A stretch of DNA of 64,000 nucleotides from CAITWD01 sp963727285 (GTDB lineage: Bacteria; Actinomycetota; Thermoleophilia; Miltoncostaeales; Miltoncostaeaceae). The stretch covers positions 434,001 through 498,000 of the forward strand of contig CAVSFF010000009.1 of the NCBI GenBank assembly GCA_963727285.1. The letters run 5' to 3'. The notes under the pieces were generated by a model, which saw only the letters and a program-made list of their open reading frames with translations, had not been told where the DNA came from and made no database searches. The translations under genes were made by a program, and so were the position numbers. This document shows, piece by piece, positions 27,733 through 36,047 of the stretch (the first letter of the stretch is position 1; each line of letters begins with the position of its first letter).

Positions 27733-28111
27733 CGCGGGACGCTCGCAGATGTCGGCAGCGCTGTTCGAGCGGGCGGCGGGCGGCCGTCATCGGGCGCTGT
27801 CGGCCGGCACCACCCCGGCCGACCACGTGCACCCCGAAGTCGTGGCGGTGATGCGGGAGCCCGGGTTCGGCATCGAGCTCGCCGACCGCGTACCGCAGCT
27901 GCTGACCGATTCTTTGGCGCGCCAGGCCGACGTCGTCGTGACGATGGGCTGCGGTGACGCCTGTCCGTATCTCCCCGGCAAGCGGTACGTGGACTGGCAA
28001 CTTCCCGACCCGAAGGGACAGCCCGTCGCCGACGTCCGACGTATCCGCGACGACATCGCCGGACGGGTCGACGATCTCATCCGCCAGCTCGATCGCGACG
28101 CGCTCAGCTAG
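27701..28111 (+). CDS. arsC: arsenate reductase, low-molecular-weight phosphatase type
   Basis: 136 residues. The catalytic loop is CLHNAGRS (C8 to R14, CX5R), followed by the LMW-PTP-like fold. The redox cysteines C84 and C88 lie in VVTMGCGDACPYLPGKRY, and the acid is in VDWQLPDPKG, a pattern typical of thioredoxin- or mycothiol-linked actinobacterial ArsC. Reduces arsenate to arsenite, which could leave through the adjacent aquaporin. Last gene of the ars operon. Confidence 0.88.
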   Translation: MATVLFVCLHNAGRSQMSAALFERAAGGRHRALSAGTTPADHVHPEVVAVMREPGFGIELADRVPQLLTDSLARQADVVVTMGCGDACPYLPGKRYVDWQLPDPKGQPVADVRRIRDDIAGRVDDLIRQLDRDALS

Positions 28112-28170
28112 CTGACGGGTCCGTCCGGCGTGCTACCGGGCCAGCGCCCACCGGAAGAGCCGCACGGGTG

Positions 28171-28386
28171 TCAGGCGGGGTCCGCGGGGTCAGTCCACGT
28201 GACGACGCCGCGACGGCCGGTCTCCTTGTCGCGCAGGAGAAACACCACGATCGCGCCGATCACGAAGGTCAGCACCAACGAGAGCAGGAAGCCGAGTCCA
28301 AGGCTGTACCCCTTTCGCTGCGCCCACCCGCCGATGAGGAGCGCGAGCACGAAATAGGCGATGAACGCGATCGAGAAGGAAGTCAT
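28171..28386 (-). CDS. small two-helix membrane protein
   Basis: 71 residues from the ATG at 28386 (MTSFSIAFIAYFVLALLIGG). Two hydrophobic helices separated by AQRKGYSLGLG and a cytoplasmic tail RDKETGRRG. Resembles superinfection-immunity or pilus-type small membrane proteins only in size; no family assigned. Same strand as the SMI1/KNR4 gene. Confidence 0.6.
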   Translation of the reverse strand: MTSFSIAFIAYFVLALLIGGWAQRKGYSLGLGFLLSLVLTFVIGAIVVFLLRDKETGRRGVVTWTDPADPA

Positions 28387-28462
28387 GCGCGGGACCCTAC
28401 AGGGATGCCGAAGCGCGCCTTGGCGTCCGCTTACCCGCGATGACCGACGCTCCCCGACCGCA

Positions 28463-29125
28463 TCACGGCATCGCGTCGCGCAGGCGCGGCGGCAGTCCGT
28501 CAACGTCGATGTCCCAGGATCCGGTCTCGGGAGACCGGCTGTTGCGCAGCATGATCTCGATCCACCGCTGCGTAAGATCCGCCAGCGAATCGGCGCGCGG
28601 ACGGGTGACATCAGCCCAGTCTCGCGGCTTGTAATGGACGGCCACCTCGCGGTGAGACGTTGCGAGGTCGACAAACAGGACATCGCCGCGCTCATTCTCC
28701 GCGATCGGAAGCCATGCGAAGTTCCAGACCGGACAACCGCCGCGACCGGGCGCCGGCGACTGCGGACGCCCGTCGTCGGTGAGGCCGGCCGCGACTTCAA
28801 TCTCGATGGCACGCGTGACCAGGGACAGGTCGAGGCTTAACGCATTCAGGTTGACCGGAGACAGGTTCGGCGGTCCGTAGTCCCGGGATCCGTTCCGCCA
28901 CCCGAACCAGGTGACGATCTCGGCCGGAGCCGGCAGTCCGGCCGTGTTGAGCGATCCGATGACCTTCCCGGCTGGCAGCCCGCGGTGCAGCCGCTCTCCG
29001 TCATCGGCCCCGTGGGCCTTCCAGGCCTGCTCGAGAATCGATAACCACGATGCGAGGACGGTGGTCACAGTGAGCACCAATCGCAGTCCCGGCCTGGAAT
29101 CCGATCCCGACCGTGACGGCTTCAA
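28463..29125 (-). CDS. SMI1/KNR4 (SUKH) superfamily protein
   Basis: About 200-220 residues; start ambiguous among the ATG at 29125 and GTGs at 29077 and 29068. The SUKH marks are LPAPAEIVTWFGWRNGSRDYG and FAWLPIAENERGDVLFVDLAT, with the C-terminal helix ADSLADLTQRWIEIML. In bacteria these are often immunity proteins for contact-dependent or polymorphic toxins, but many are orphans. No toxin or secretion gene is adjacent. Confidence 0.7.
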   Translation of the reverse strand: MKPSRSGSDSRPGLRLVLTVTTVLASWLSILEQAWKAHGADDGERLHRGLPAGKVIGSLNTAGLPAPAEIVTWFGWRNGSRDYGPPNLSPVNLNALSLDLSLVTRAIEIEVAAGLTDDGRPQSPAPGRGGCPVWNFAWLPIAENERGDVLFVDLATSHREVAVHYKPRDWADVTRPRADSLADLTQRWIEIMLRNSRSPETGSWDIDVDGLPPRLRDAMP

Positions 29126-29311
29126 AGCTTCGTCTTAGCACTTACGGAATCAATATGGAACGCGACCCGTCCGGCAGCGGGAGGAATGGCGCACCGCCCG
29201 ATCGGCGACGCGCGAGCGTCGCCGTGAGGTTCCCGGCATCGGACCGCAGTGCGACTCGGCGGTCGCACGAGTTACCTCCCGGGCGCGTCCATCGCGCGCC
29301 GGACACGCCCG

Positions 29312-29770
29312 TCACCCCGCGATTGGCGGCCCCGGCTCGGACTCGGGCTCGACGGTGACCCCGCCCCATCGCTCCGGGGGCACGTCCTCGAGAGTCTCAG
29401 AGAACGTCCACCGGTGCCCGGCGAGATCCTCCGCCTCGTATTGCCGTTCCCCGAAGGGAAAGTCGGTCGGCTCCATCACAATCCGCGCGCCATGACGACG
29501 GGCCCGCTCGCAGTGCGCGGATGCGTCATCGACCCGAACCATGACCGAGTGCGTGACTGCTCCGGCTCGTGGCGCACGCCGCTCATGGCGCTCGTCGCCA
29601 AGAATGACCGCGCCGCTTCCCGCGTGCATTTGCGAGCGATGACTCTCGCCAATCCGTACACGCTCTGAGAATCCGAACGCGTCCGCCAACCAGGCCACGG
29701 CTGCCCGAACGTCCGGGTAGATCAGCACCGGCACGACTGGCGCCGACGGAACCGACCGATTTCGCCTCAT
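29312..29770 (-). CDS. glyoxalase-like (VOC, PhnB-type) protein
   Basis: 152 residues from the ATG at 29770. Begins PVVPVLIYPDVRAAVAWLAD followed by AFGFSERVRI; second half VRVDDASAHCERARRHGARI and the closing strand QYEAEDLAGHRWTFSETL. Pattern of the VOC superfamily, close to YerK/PhnB-like proteins. No metal ligand triad is clear, so catalysis is doubtful. Reaction unknown. Confidence 0.72.
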   Translation of the reverse strand: MRRNRSVPSAPVVPVLIYPDVRAAVAWLADAFGFSERVRIGESHRSQMHAGSGAVILGDERHERRAPRAGAVTHSVMVRVDDASAHCERARRHGARIVMEPTDFPFGERQYEAEDLAGHRWTFSETLEDVPPERWGGVTVEPESEPGPPIAG

Positions 29771-29889
29771 GGCACCACCGTACTCCGGGCGCGGCCGCTC
29801 CTACGCGACGACGTGCCACGACGATCGGTCCCCGACGTTCACGCACCCACGGGCCGCAACCGGTCTCGATATCCCCGGGCCGACCCCGC

Positions 29890-30318
29890 CTACGCCGGCA
29901 CAGAACGCCACGCCTCGAGCGCGGCCTGCGCACCGGCAAAGCGATCCGCCCCGCCGGTCCACGAACGCAGAACGTCGATCGGCACGGAGGCCTCCGCGGT
30001 CTCGACGTGCAGGAACTCGAGCCAGGAGGTTCCCACCGGGTGCGCCGGGCGGAACCGGAGGACGTCTTCGCGGCGGAACCGGCGCGTGCGGAACTTGTTG
30101 CGGACAATGAGGACCCCGTCACACGTCTCAAGGGAGACCACAAACAGGCGCACGAGCATGAACACCCCGGCAACACACGCCGCGATCAGCATCCACGACA
30201 GCGGTCCGGGAAACGTCGTCACCGAAGCAATCGCCATGATCGCCGTGACAACGCACAGCAGCGCGGCACCGATGACCCTCCCTGCGAGCGGCGGTCGAAT
30301 ATCGATCTCGTTCGTCAT
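29890..30318 (-). CDS. membrane-anchored PH-like domain protein
   Basis: 142 residues from the ATG at 30318 (MTNEIDIRPPLAGR). Two transmembrane helices (about 12-30 and 35-56) followed by a bacterial PH-type beta domain: DGVLIVRNKFRTRRFRREDV, RFRPAHPVG, VETAEASVPIDVLRS and a C-terminal helix. Matches the layout of small actinobacterial bPH-domain proteins. Function unknown. Confidence 0.6.
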   Translation of the reverse strand: MTNEIDIRPPLAGRVIGAALLCVVTAIMAIASVTTFPGPLSWMLIAACVAGVFMLVRLFVVSLETCDGVLIVRNKFRTRRFRREDVLRFRPAHPVGTSWLEFLHVETAEASVPIDVLRSWTGGADRFAGAQAALEAWRSVPA

Positions 30319-30692
30319 TGCGCACCCAAGGTCGGCGACGGGCACATTGCACCGGTCGGCGGTCAGACCCTGCTCAGTCTGTATCGGCCGGGCCCGCGGA
30401 AATCTCCATGCCGCGCAGGGCACCGGCGCGCGCGTGGCGAACGCGACGGGTCGCGCCTCGTTCGACCGGGGTGACACCCGGGGATCCCGTCGCAGTGCGC
30501 GATTCCGCTGTGCCCATGGAGACCCCGTTCGGGGCCAGTCGCCGTCGACGGCGCGACCGCCCCCCGGTCCTGCAGGGGGAATAGTCTCGAGCACTGCGGC
30601 GACGACGCCGGTCGTCGGATCGCGTCAGCCCACCACGGCGGCAGCGGGGATCCAGACGGAGCCCGTCAACCGTCCGTACGAACACACCTGAC
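30319..30692. other. intergenic region without a recognisable gene
   Basis: About 370 bases between the PH-like gene and the divergent K+ channel gene. No open frame with family resemblance, no tRNA and no strong inverted repeat was seen. Presumably holds promoters for both flanking genes. Confidence 0.4.
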
Positions 30693-30705
30693 GAGGAGAA
30701 TGGCC

Positions 30706-31167
30706 GTGCCATCACGATCACAGCACTTGATCGACGCGGAACTCGACCGAGCGACGCGCAACCCGCTCCGCGTCGCATGGACCGCCGCTGCCAGCGTGAC
30801 CGCCGGCGTCACCGTCCTGGCGGGACTCCTGATGCGTGTCACCGATCCGCACAATTTCCCGAACGTCGGGTTGGGCATGTGGTGGGCGATCCAGACCACG
30901 ACGACCGTCGGCTACGGCGACGCGGTCCCCACGTCGGTACCGGGTCGGATCGTCGCAGCCTTCGTGATGATCGTTGGACTCGGGTTCATCACCGTGTCGA
31001 CGGCCGCGATCGCGAGCGCGTTCATCGAATCCGCTCGGCGCAGGCGGACCGCAGCGACAGACGACCCGCTGGAGTCGGAAATGCGCGAACTTCGACGTCA
31101 GATGGAACTGCTGACCGCCGAAGTCCGCGCAGGACGGGCGGCGGACAGTCCCGATGACGGGTCATAG
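30706..31167 (+). CDS. two-helix potassium channel
   Basis: 153 residues. The GTG at 30706 is preferred because GAGGAG (30693-30698) lies seven bases upstream; an ATG at 30700 is too close. One helix (VTAGVTVLAGLLM), a pore loop with the K+ filter TTTTVGYGD near residue 68, a second helix (IVAAFVMIVGLGFITVS) and a charged coiled-coil tail (ESEMRELRRQMELLTAEVR). Ion_trans_2 type; no regulatory RCK domain. Confidence 0.85.
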   Translation: MPSRSQHLIDAELDRATRNPLRVAWTAAASVTAGVTVLAGLLMRVTDPHNFPNVGLGMWWAIQTTTTVGYGDAVPTSVPGRIVAAFVMIVGLGFITVSTAAIASAFIESARRRRTAATDDPLESEMRELRRQMELLTAEVRAGRAADSPDDGS

Positions 31168-31379
31168 CCTGCAATCGATCGGCGCGGCGCTTCCGGGCGC
31201 CGGTCCCGACGACCCGGTGGCTAGGCCTACGATGGTCGCTGACCGCGTCGTCGACCAGCGGCCTGGACGGACGTCAACGCCCGTCGTCGCCGGTACCGCC
31301 GATCGCTACGAGGCCACGCACGTGGCGACGTTTCTCAGCGCTGTGGTGGAGACCGTCAACCAACTGACACGAGGTAAGG

Positions 31380-32431
31380 ATGACGACGACCGATCCTGTC
31401 GTGCAGCTGGCGACCGCCCTCACCGAGGCACGAAATCAGGTGCAACCTGTCGTCGACGGTCTCGGACCGACGGAGGAAGAGCGCGCATTGCAGTTCGTCC
31501 TGTCCGCCTACGACCTTGCGATCGAGATGTGGTTCCAGAAGGGTGACCCCGTCGCACCGGAGCTGACCAACTGGGAGCGACCGTGGCGAAAGTACGGCGG
31601 CGACAACCCGACCACCACGTATCTGAGTGCGCCGGTCGCCCCGGGCCACACCTACCGCCTCAAGGGGAGCATCGGCGACGCCGTCTACGCCGGTGTGCAG
31701 GCGTACACGAAAGGCCCGGGCTACAACGCGCCGTCAGCCAACATCTCGGACACCGCCGTTGTCCGTGACGATGGGAGCATCGATCTGGCGATCGGCGGTG
31801 ACCGCCCGAGCGACGGCACCGCATGGCTGCCGTTGATTGGCGACGACTACCTCGTGATGGTTCGGCTCTACCACAGGTCTCCGGAAGTAACGCCGCCTCC
31901 GTTTTCGATTGAGCGCACCGACGTCCGTCGGTCACGCGGCTTTCAGCGGCGGACCGGGCTCGCACCGCGGAGGCATTCTTCCGGGACGAGATCCTCTCGA
32001 CGATGGCCGTCACCGACACGCTTCATGCCGCCGGGTCGAACGCATATCCGCCCGCCGATGCGCCGGTGCATCGGCCTCGCTACACGGGCGCGCTGTTCCC
32101 CACGCTCGACAACGTCTACGACGGGTTCTTTGTCGACCTTGCCCCGGGCGAGGCGCTCCGGCTGCGGGGTCAGGCTCCGGTCGCCCGCTACTGCTCGTTG
32201 GTGTTTTACGATCGCTGGTTCAATACGCCGGACTTTCCCGATCACCGGTGCTACCGGACGCTCGATGAAGTTGAGCGGTCGGCAGACGGCACCTACGAGT
32301 TGATCCTTGGCCCCGACGATCCCGGCCACGCCAATTGGATTGACACCGGTGGCCTGTCGCAAGGGATCTTCGCAATTCGCTGCCTGCTACCGCAGCAGCG
32401 CTTCCTTCCCGCAGCCGACGTAGTTCGTTGA
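31380..32431 (+). CDS. DUF1214-domain protein (apparent frameshift)
   Basis: About 350 residues in two frames. The first part (WFQKGDPVAPELTNWERPW, YLSAPVAPGHTYRLKG) and the second (RLSAADRARTAEAFF, LILGPDDPGHANWIDTGG) both match the DUF1254/DUF1214 family. They are joined by a one-base deficit somewhere between 31905 and 31950. The start ATG follows GAGGTAAGG. Family members are of unknown function, many linked to lipid or steroid metabolism. A short coding-like stretch follows the stop. Confidence 0.7.
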
Positions 32432-32735
32432 GGCGTCGCTCGACTGGCTGGTGATCGGACGGACCTGGGGCGCTTCCGCAGCCCTCATGATGACGAACCA
32501 CCACGCGCTACCGAAGGCGATGTTCTTCGGCTTCTGCAGGTCCTTGTCGGGTCCACTCAGGACACCGGCGTGATGTCAGATTCGACTCAATCTTTGGCTC
32601 TGTCGATGGACAAGCGCATGACACGGCGGGTCGAGACCGCCCGGACGGTCGCTCAGGTCCTCCGGCTGGTCGCAGATCGCGAGTCGGCGACTGATGACGA
32701 CGGCCGACGCAGACGCCGTCCTGTCGTTCGGAGCG
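32432..32735. other. intergenic region with a coding-like remnant
   Basis: Between the DUF1214 gene and the convergent membrane protein. A frame from 32424 to the TGA at 32571-32573 has GC-rich third positions and reads SLDWLVIGRTWGASAALMM, then NHHALPKAMFFGFCRSL. It has no convincing start and no recognised family, so it may be a decayed gene end. Nothing else seen. Confidence 0.35.
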
Positions 32736-33080
32736 CTAGCGGGCGGTGCGAATGATCTCGTAGATGCTGTAGGCCACCAAGGCGCAGACAACGATGGTTA
32801 CCACGACGACCACCACACCGAGCGTCCACTGGCTACGAGTGGCTTCCCCCCGGCGCGCGATCATCGCCCACGGCACTGCAAGCGCCACGACAGCGATGAC
32901 GCCGAGAGCAGCTACGACGTAGAGCGCCACAGCCGGGGCTCCGTCGAGAAGAATGACGATAACCGCGGCGGCGGCGGCAAGCGGGACACAGCACATCACC
33001 CAGAAGAGGTCTGGGCGAATCCACCGGGCGTGGTGTGCCGGTTGGTGTCCGGTCGGAAATGTGGGCTGGTCCAGGCTCAT
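32736..33080 (-). CDS. three-helix membrane protein
   Basis: 114 residues from the ATG at 33080 (MSLDQPTFPTGHQPAHH). Three transmembrane segments (about 22-44, 48-68 and 84-106), with the linker ARRGEATRSQWT. No family recognised. A His-rich N-terminus is the only odd feature. Confidence 0.55.
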   Translation of the reverse strand: MSLDQPTFPTGHQPAHHARWIRPDLFWVMCCVPLAAAAAVIVILLDGAPAVALYVVAALGVIAVVALAVPWAMIARRGEATRSQWTLGVVVVVVTIVVCALVAYSIYEIIRTAR

Positions 33081-33189
33081 GCCACCACAGCGATACTTCG
33101 AATCCGCGGAAGTGCCGCGGCGATGGGCGGCGCGACGGCAACCGCGGTTCGACGCCATCGTCCAATCAGAAGTGGACAAGAAACGAGCA

Positions 33190-33235
33190 AAGGATCCTCT
33201 CGAAAGCCGAGAACGGCTTGACCAAGAGGATCCTT
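33190..33235 (-). terminator. nested hairpin behind tRNA-Val
   Basis: Outer arms AAGGATCCTCT (33190-33200) and AGAGGATCCTT (33225-33235), perfect over 11 bases, enclose an inner stem AAGCCG (33204-33209) and CGGCTT (33214-33219) with an AGAA loop. It starts six bases past the 3' end of tRNA-Val on the minus strand, as expected for a tRNA terminator, though no U-tract follows. Confidence 0.5.
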
Positions 33236-33240
33236 CGGAT

Positions 33241-33312
33241 GGGCGCTACTGGGCTCGAACCAGTGACCCCCAGCTTGTCGAGCTGGTGCTCTCCCAACTG
33301 AGCTAAGCGCCC
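33241..33312 (-). tRNA. tRNA-Val (anticodon GAC)
   Basis: 72 bases; acceptor GGGCGCT pairs with AGCGCCC; D-arm GCTCAGTTGGGAGAGC; anticodon stem CCAGC/GCTGG around the loop TCGACAA (anticodon GAC); T-arm ends GGTTCGAGCCC. CCA is not encoded. Confidence 0.95.
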
Positions 33313-33431
33313 CCAGGGGACGGTGAGTTTACCAGTGCTCCGATGTCGTGTGGTCGAACGGGCCGGCGGACGCCAGGCCCGGCGTCTCCCACCGGGCGCC
33401 ACGACCGCTCGGGCTTGGTAGCGTCCGCAAC

Positions 33432-34578
33432 GTGACCCCACCGCACGAGCACGAGCGCTATGACGTTGGCATCGCCGGCGCCGGTCAGCTCGCCCGGATG
33501 ACCTGTCTGGCAGCATGGCCGCTCGGACTGCGCGTCGCCGTCCTCGGCAGTCCCGACGAACCCGCGGGGCTCGTCGCCGCCGGAGTGATTCCAGGCGACT
33601 GGAAGGACCCCGAAGCGGTCCGGGCGCTCGGCAGTGTCTGCGACGTCGTCACACTTGAGAACGAATTCGTCGATGCGCGGGTCTTGGCCGAGGTTGCCGC
33701 ATCGGGAACGCCGGTCTACCCCCGCCCCGACAGCCTCGCCGTCATCCAGGACAAGGCGCTCCAGAAGGCCCTGCTCGACAGCTATGGCCTCCCGGTTCCG
33801 CCGCATGTGGTCGTCGACCACCCCTCGGAGCTCGCGGCGGTCGGGCGCGACTTCGGCTGGCCGCTCGTGCTCAAGGCACGCAAGCTCGGGTACGACGGCT
33901 ACGGCAACGCAACCTGCCAGACCGTGGCGGAGGCCGAGGGGGCCTTCTCCCGTCTCAACGCCGGTGAGGGAGTGCTGGCGGAGGCGTTTGTCCCGTTCGT
34001 CTGCGAGCTCGCCACGATGGTCGCGCGCAGCACTCGCGGCGAAGAGGCCGTGTACCCGGTCTGCGAGACGATCCAGCGGAATCACGTCTGCACCGAAGTT
34101 GTTGTACCGGCGCGGGTCGATGAGGACGCCCGTCAGGAAGCCAGGCGGGTGGCCCGGGCTGCGGCGCTGGCCGCGGACGGTCTCGGAGTCACCGGCGTCG
34201 AGATGTTTCTGCTCTCCGACGGACGCGTCCTGGTCAACGAGCTCGCGCCCCGCCCGCACAACTCGGGGCACTACTCGATCGAGGCATGCGAGACCTCCCA
34301 GTTCGAGAACCACCTGCGCGGCATTCTGGGCCTCTCGCTCGGGCCGCCGCTGCTGCGCGCGCCATCCGCGGCGATGGTCAACATTCTTGGCACGACGACC
34401 GGGCCAAGCCAGCCTGGCCTGGCGGCGGCACTCTCGGTGCGCGGGGCGCACCTGCATCTGTATGACAAGGCGGAGGTTCGCGTGCGACGGAAGATGGGGC
34501 ATGTCACCGCGCTCGCCGGGCGCGGCCGACGAGGCGCTCGAGATCGCCCGCACGGCGGTTGACCGGGTGGGCCTGTGA
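33432..34578 (+). CDS. purK: N5-carboxyaminoimidazole ribonucleotide synthase (frameshift near the C-terminus)
   Basis: ATP-grasp enzyme of purine synthesis that carboxylates AIR with bicarbonate; works with PurE. From the GTG at 33432: IAGAGQLARM, an ATP-grasp core with QDKALQKALLDSYGLPVP, LKARKLGYDGYGN, EMFLLSDGRVLVNELAPRPH and NSGHYSIEACETSQFE. After KMGHVTAL the frame fails, but the proper end (PGAADEALEIARTAVDRVGL) follows after one extra base around 34512-34518. Its corrected stop overlaps purE (GTGA). Confidence 0.9.
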
Positions 34579-35075
34579 GCGCGCGTGTAGGTGTCGTGAT
34601 GGGCAGCGACTCGGACCTGCACGTGATGCAGGGGGCCGTCGATGCGCTCGTCGAGCTCGGTGTGACCCACGAGGTCCACGTGGTCTCGGCCCACCGCACG
34701 CCGCACGAGATGATCGCCTACGGGTCCGAGGCTGCCGGACGAGGGTTGTCGGTGATCATCGCCGGAGCCGGCGGTGCCGCGCACCTTCCCGGTATGCTCG
34801 CGGCCGTCACCACGCTCCCGGTGATCGGGGTTCCGGTCAAGACGACGGCGCTCCAGGGCATCGACTCGCTGCTGTCGATCGTGCAAATGCCGCGCGGCGT
34901 CCCGGTTGCGACCGTAGCCATCGACGGCGGCCGCAATGCCGGCCTCCTTGCCGCACAGATCCTTGCCCTCTCCGATCCGGATCTCGGGGCACGACTCAAG
35001 CTCGTGCGTGAGATCCAGCATGCGGCGGCGCGCGATGCCGACGCCCGAATTCACACGCCCGGTCAGACGCTCTGA
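34575..35075 (+). CDS. purE: N5-carboxyaminoimidazole ribonucleotide mutase
   Basis: 166-residue class I PurE, moves the carboxyl group from N5-CAIR to give CAIR. From the GTG at 34575: VGVVMGSDSDLHVM (phosphate and substrate loop), VVSAHRTPHEM (catalytic His region), AGAGGAAHLPGM and GVPVKTTALQGIDSLLSIVQMP. Coupled to purK by GTGA. A strong hairpin follows. Confidence 0.94.
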   Translation: MSARVGVVMGSDSDLHVMQGAVDALVELGVTHEVHVVSAHRTPHEMIAYGSEAAGRGLSVIIAGAGGAAHLPGMLAAVTTLPVIGVPVKTTALQGIDSLLSIVQMPRGVPVATVAIDGGRNAGLLAAQILALSDPDLGARLKLVREIQHAAARDADARIHTPGQTL

Positions 35076-35120
35076 TCACCGCGCCGGCGCCGTATCGGCG
35101 TCGCAGGGTCGCCATGCAGG

Positions 35121-35150
35121 CGGTGCCCCGGCCAGAAGGCCGGGGCACCG
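35121..35150. terminator. bidirectional hairpin between purE and korB
   Basis: Perfect 13-base stem, left arm 35121-35133 (CGGTGCCCCGGCC), right arm 35138-35150, with an AGAA tetraloop, lying between two convergent gene ends. No U-tract on either strand, but the position and stability argue for a shared terminator. Confidence 0.65.
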
Positions 35151-35168
35151 GAGCACGAACGGAGAACG

Positions 35169-36047
35169 CTAGACGGTCGGCTTCCCGATCGCCGCGCCCT
35201 TGGCGGCGCTGAACGCTTCCAGCATCGCGCCGACATCGCTGTCCGGAGTGCGCTCGATCAACGCGGCATACTTTTCATTGAGCGTCGGTCGGGCCTCGCG
35301 GTACAAGATGCCCAGCTTGAACCCGCCACGCAGCGCCAGGTCGAATGCCGCAACGCGATCGGCGGGATTGTGGTCGGGGTCCACGTCGGTGACGAGTTCC
35401 TTCCACGTCTCCTGGGTGTTGTTGAACATCACGCATGGAGACATCGCGTCGATGAAGCTGAAACCCTTGTGCTCGATGGCCTGGACCATGAGCTCGGTCA
35501 GCGCCTTCGTGTTGAAGGAGGCGCCGCGGGCGACAAACGATGCGTTCGAGGCGACGGCAAACCCGAGCGTGTTCAGCGGCGTCTCGAGATTGCCCCAGGG
35601 GGTCGACGGCGCCTTCTGGTCCGTCAGCGATGTCGGCGAGACCTGGCCCTTGGTCAGCCCGTAGATCTCGTTGTCCATCACGATGTAGGTGATGTCGACG
35701 TTGCGGCGGGCCGCGTGGGGAAAGTGTCCGGCGCCGATGGCAAACCCGTCACCGTCGCCGCCGACAGCAACGACATTCAGTTCCGGGTTGGCGAGCTTGA
35801 CCCCCATGGCGACGGGCAGCGGCCGTCCGTGCAGCGTGTGCACGCCATAGGTCGTGACGAATCCCGGCAGACGGCTGGAGCACCCGATTCCGGACACCAC
35901 GACGGTGTTCGTGGGATCGAGATCCAGCTCCGCAAATGCTCGGTACAGCGAGGCGAGCACGCCGTAGTCGCCGCAACCCGGACACCAGATCGGCTTCAGG
36001 TCGGACTTGTAGTCGGCGGGCTTGCGCTGTGCGGGAGTGGTGCTCAC
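35169..36047 (-). CDS. korB: 2-oxoacid:ferredoxin oxidoreductase, beta subunit
   Basis: 292 residues; carries thiamine pyrophosphate and an Fe-S cluster. KPIWCPGCGDYGV near residue 20 supplies cluster cysteines with GIGCSSRLPG; the TPP/Mg motif is GGDGDGFAIGAGHF with NEIYGLTKGQVSPTS. Pairs with the korA product to oxidise a 2-oxoacid (2-oxoglutarate or pyruvate), giving acyl-CoA, CO2 and reduced ferredoxin. The GTG at 36047 overlaps the korA stop (GTGA). Confidence 0.92.
   Translation of the reverse strand: MSTTPAQRKPADYKSDLKPIWCPGCGDYGVLASLYRAFAELDLDPTNTVVVSGIGCSSRLPGFVTTYGVHTLHGRPLPVAMGVKLANPELNVVAVGGDGDGFAIGAGHFPHAARRNVDITYIVMDNEIYGLTKGQVSPTSLTDQKAPSTPWGNLETPLNTLGFAVASNASFVARGASFNTKALTELMVQAIEHKGFSFIDAMSPCVMFNNTQETWKELVTDVDPDHNPADRVAAFDLALRGGFKLGILYREARPTLNEKYAALIERTPDSDVGAMLEAFSAAKGAAIGKPTV

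Noticed and set aside
28171..33312. Prophage or integrative element ending at tRNA-Val
   Set aside because: No integrase, no phage structural genes and no direct repeat of the tRNA 3' end were found, although the stretch is accessory in character.
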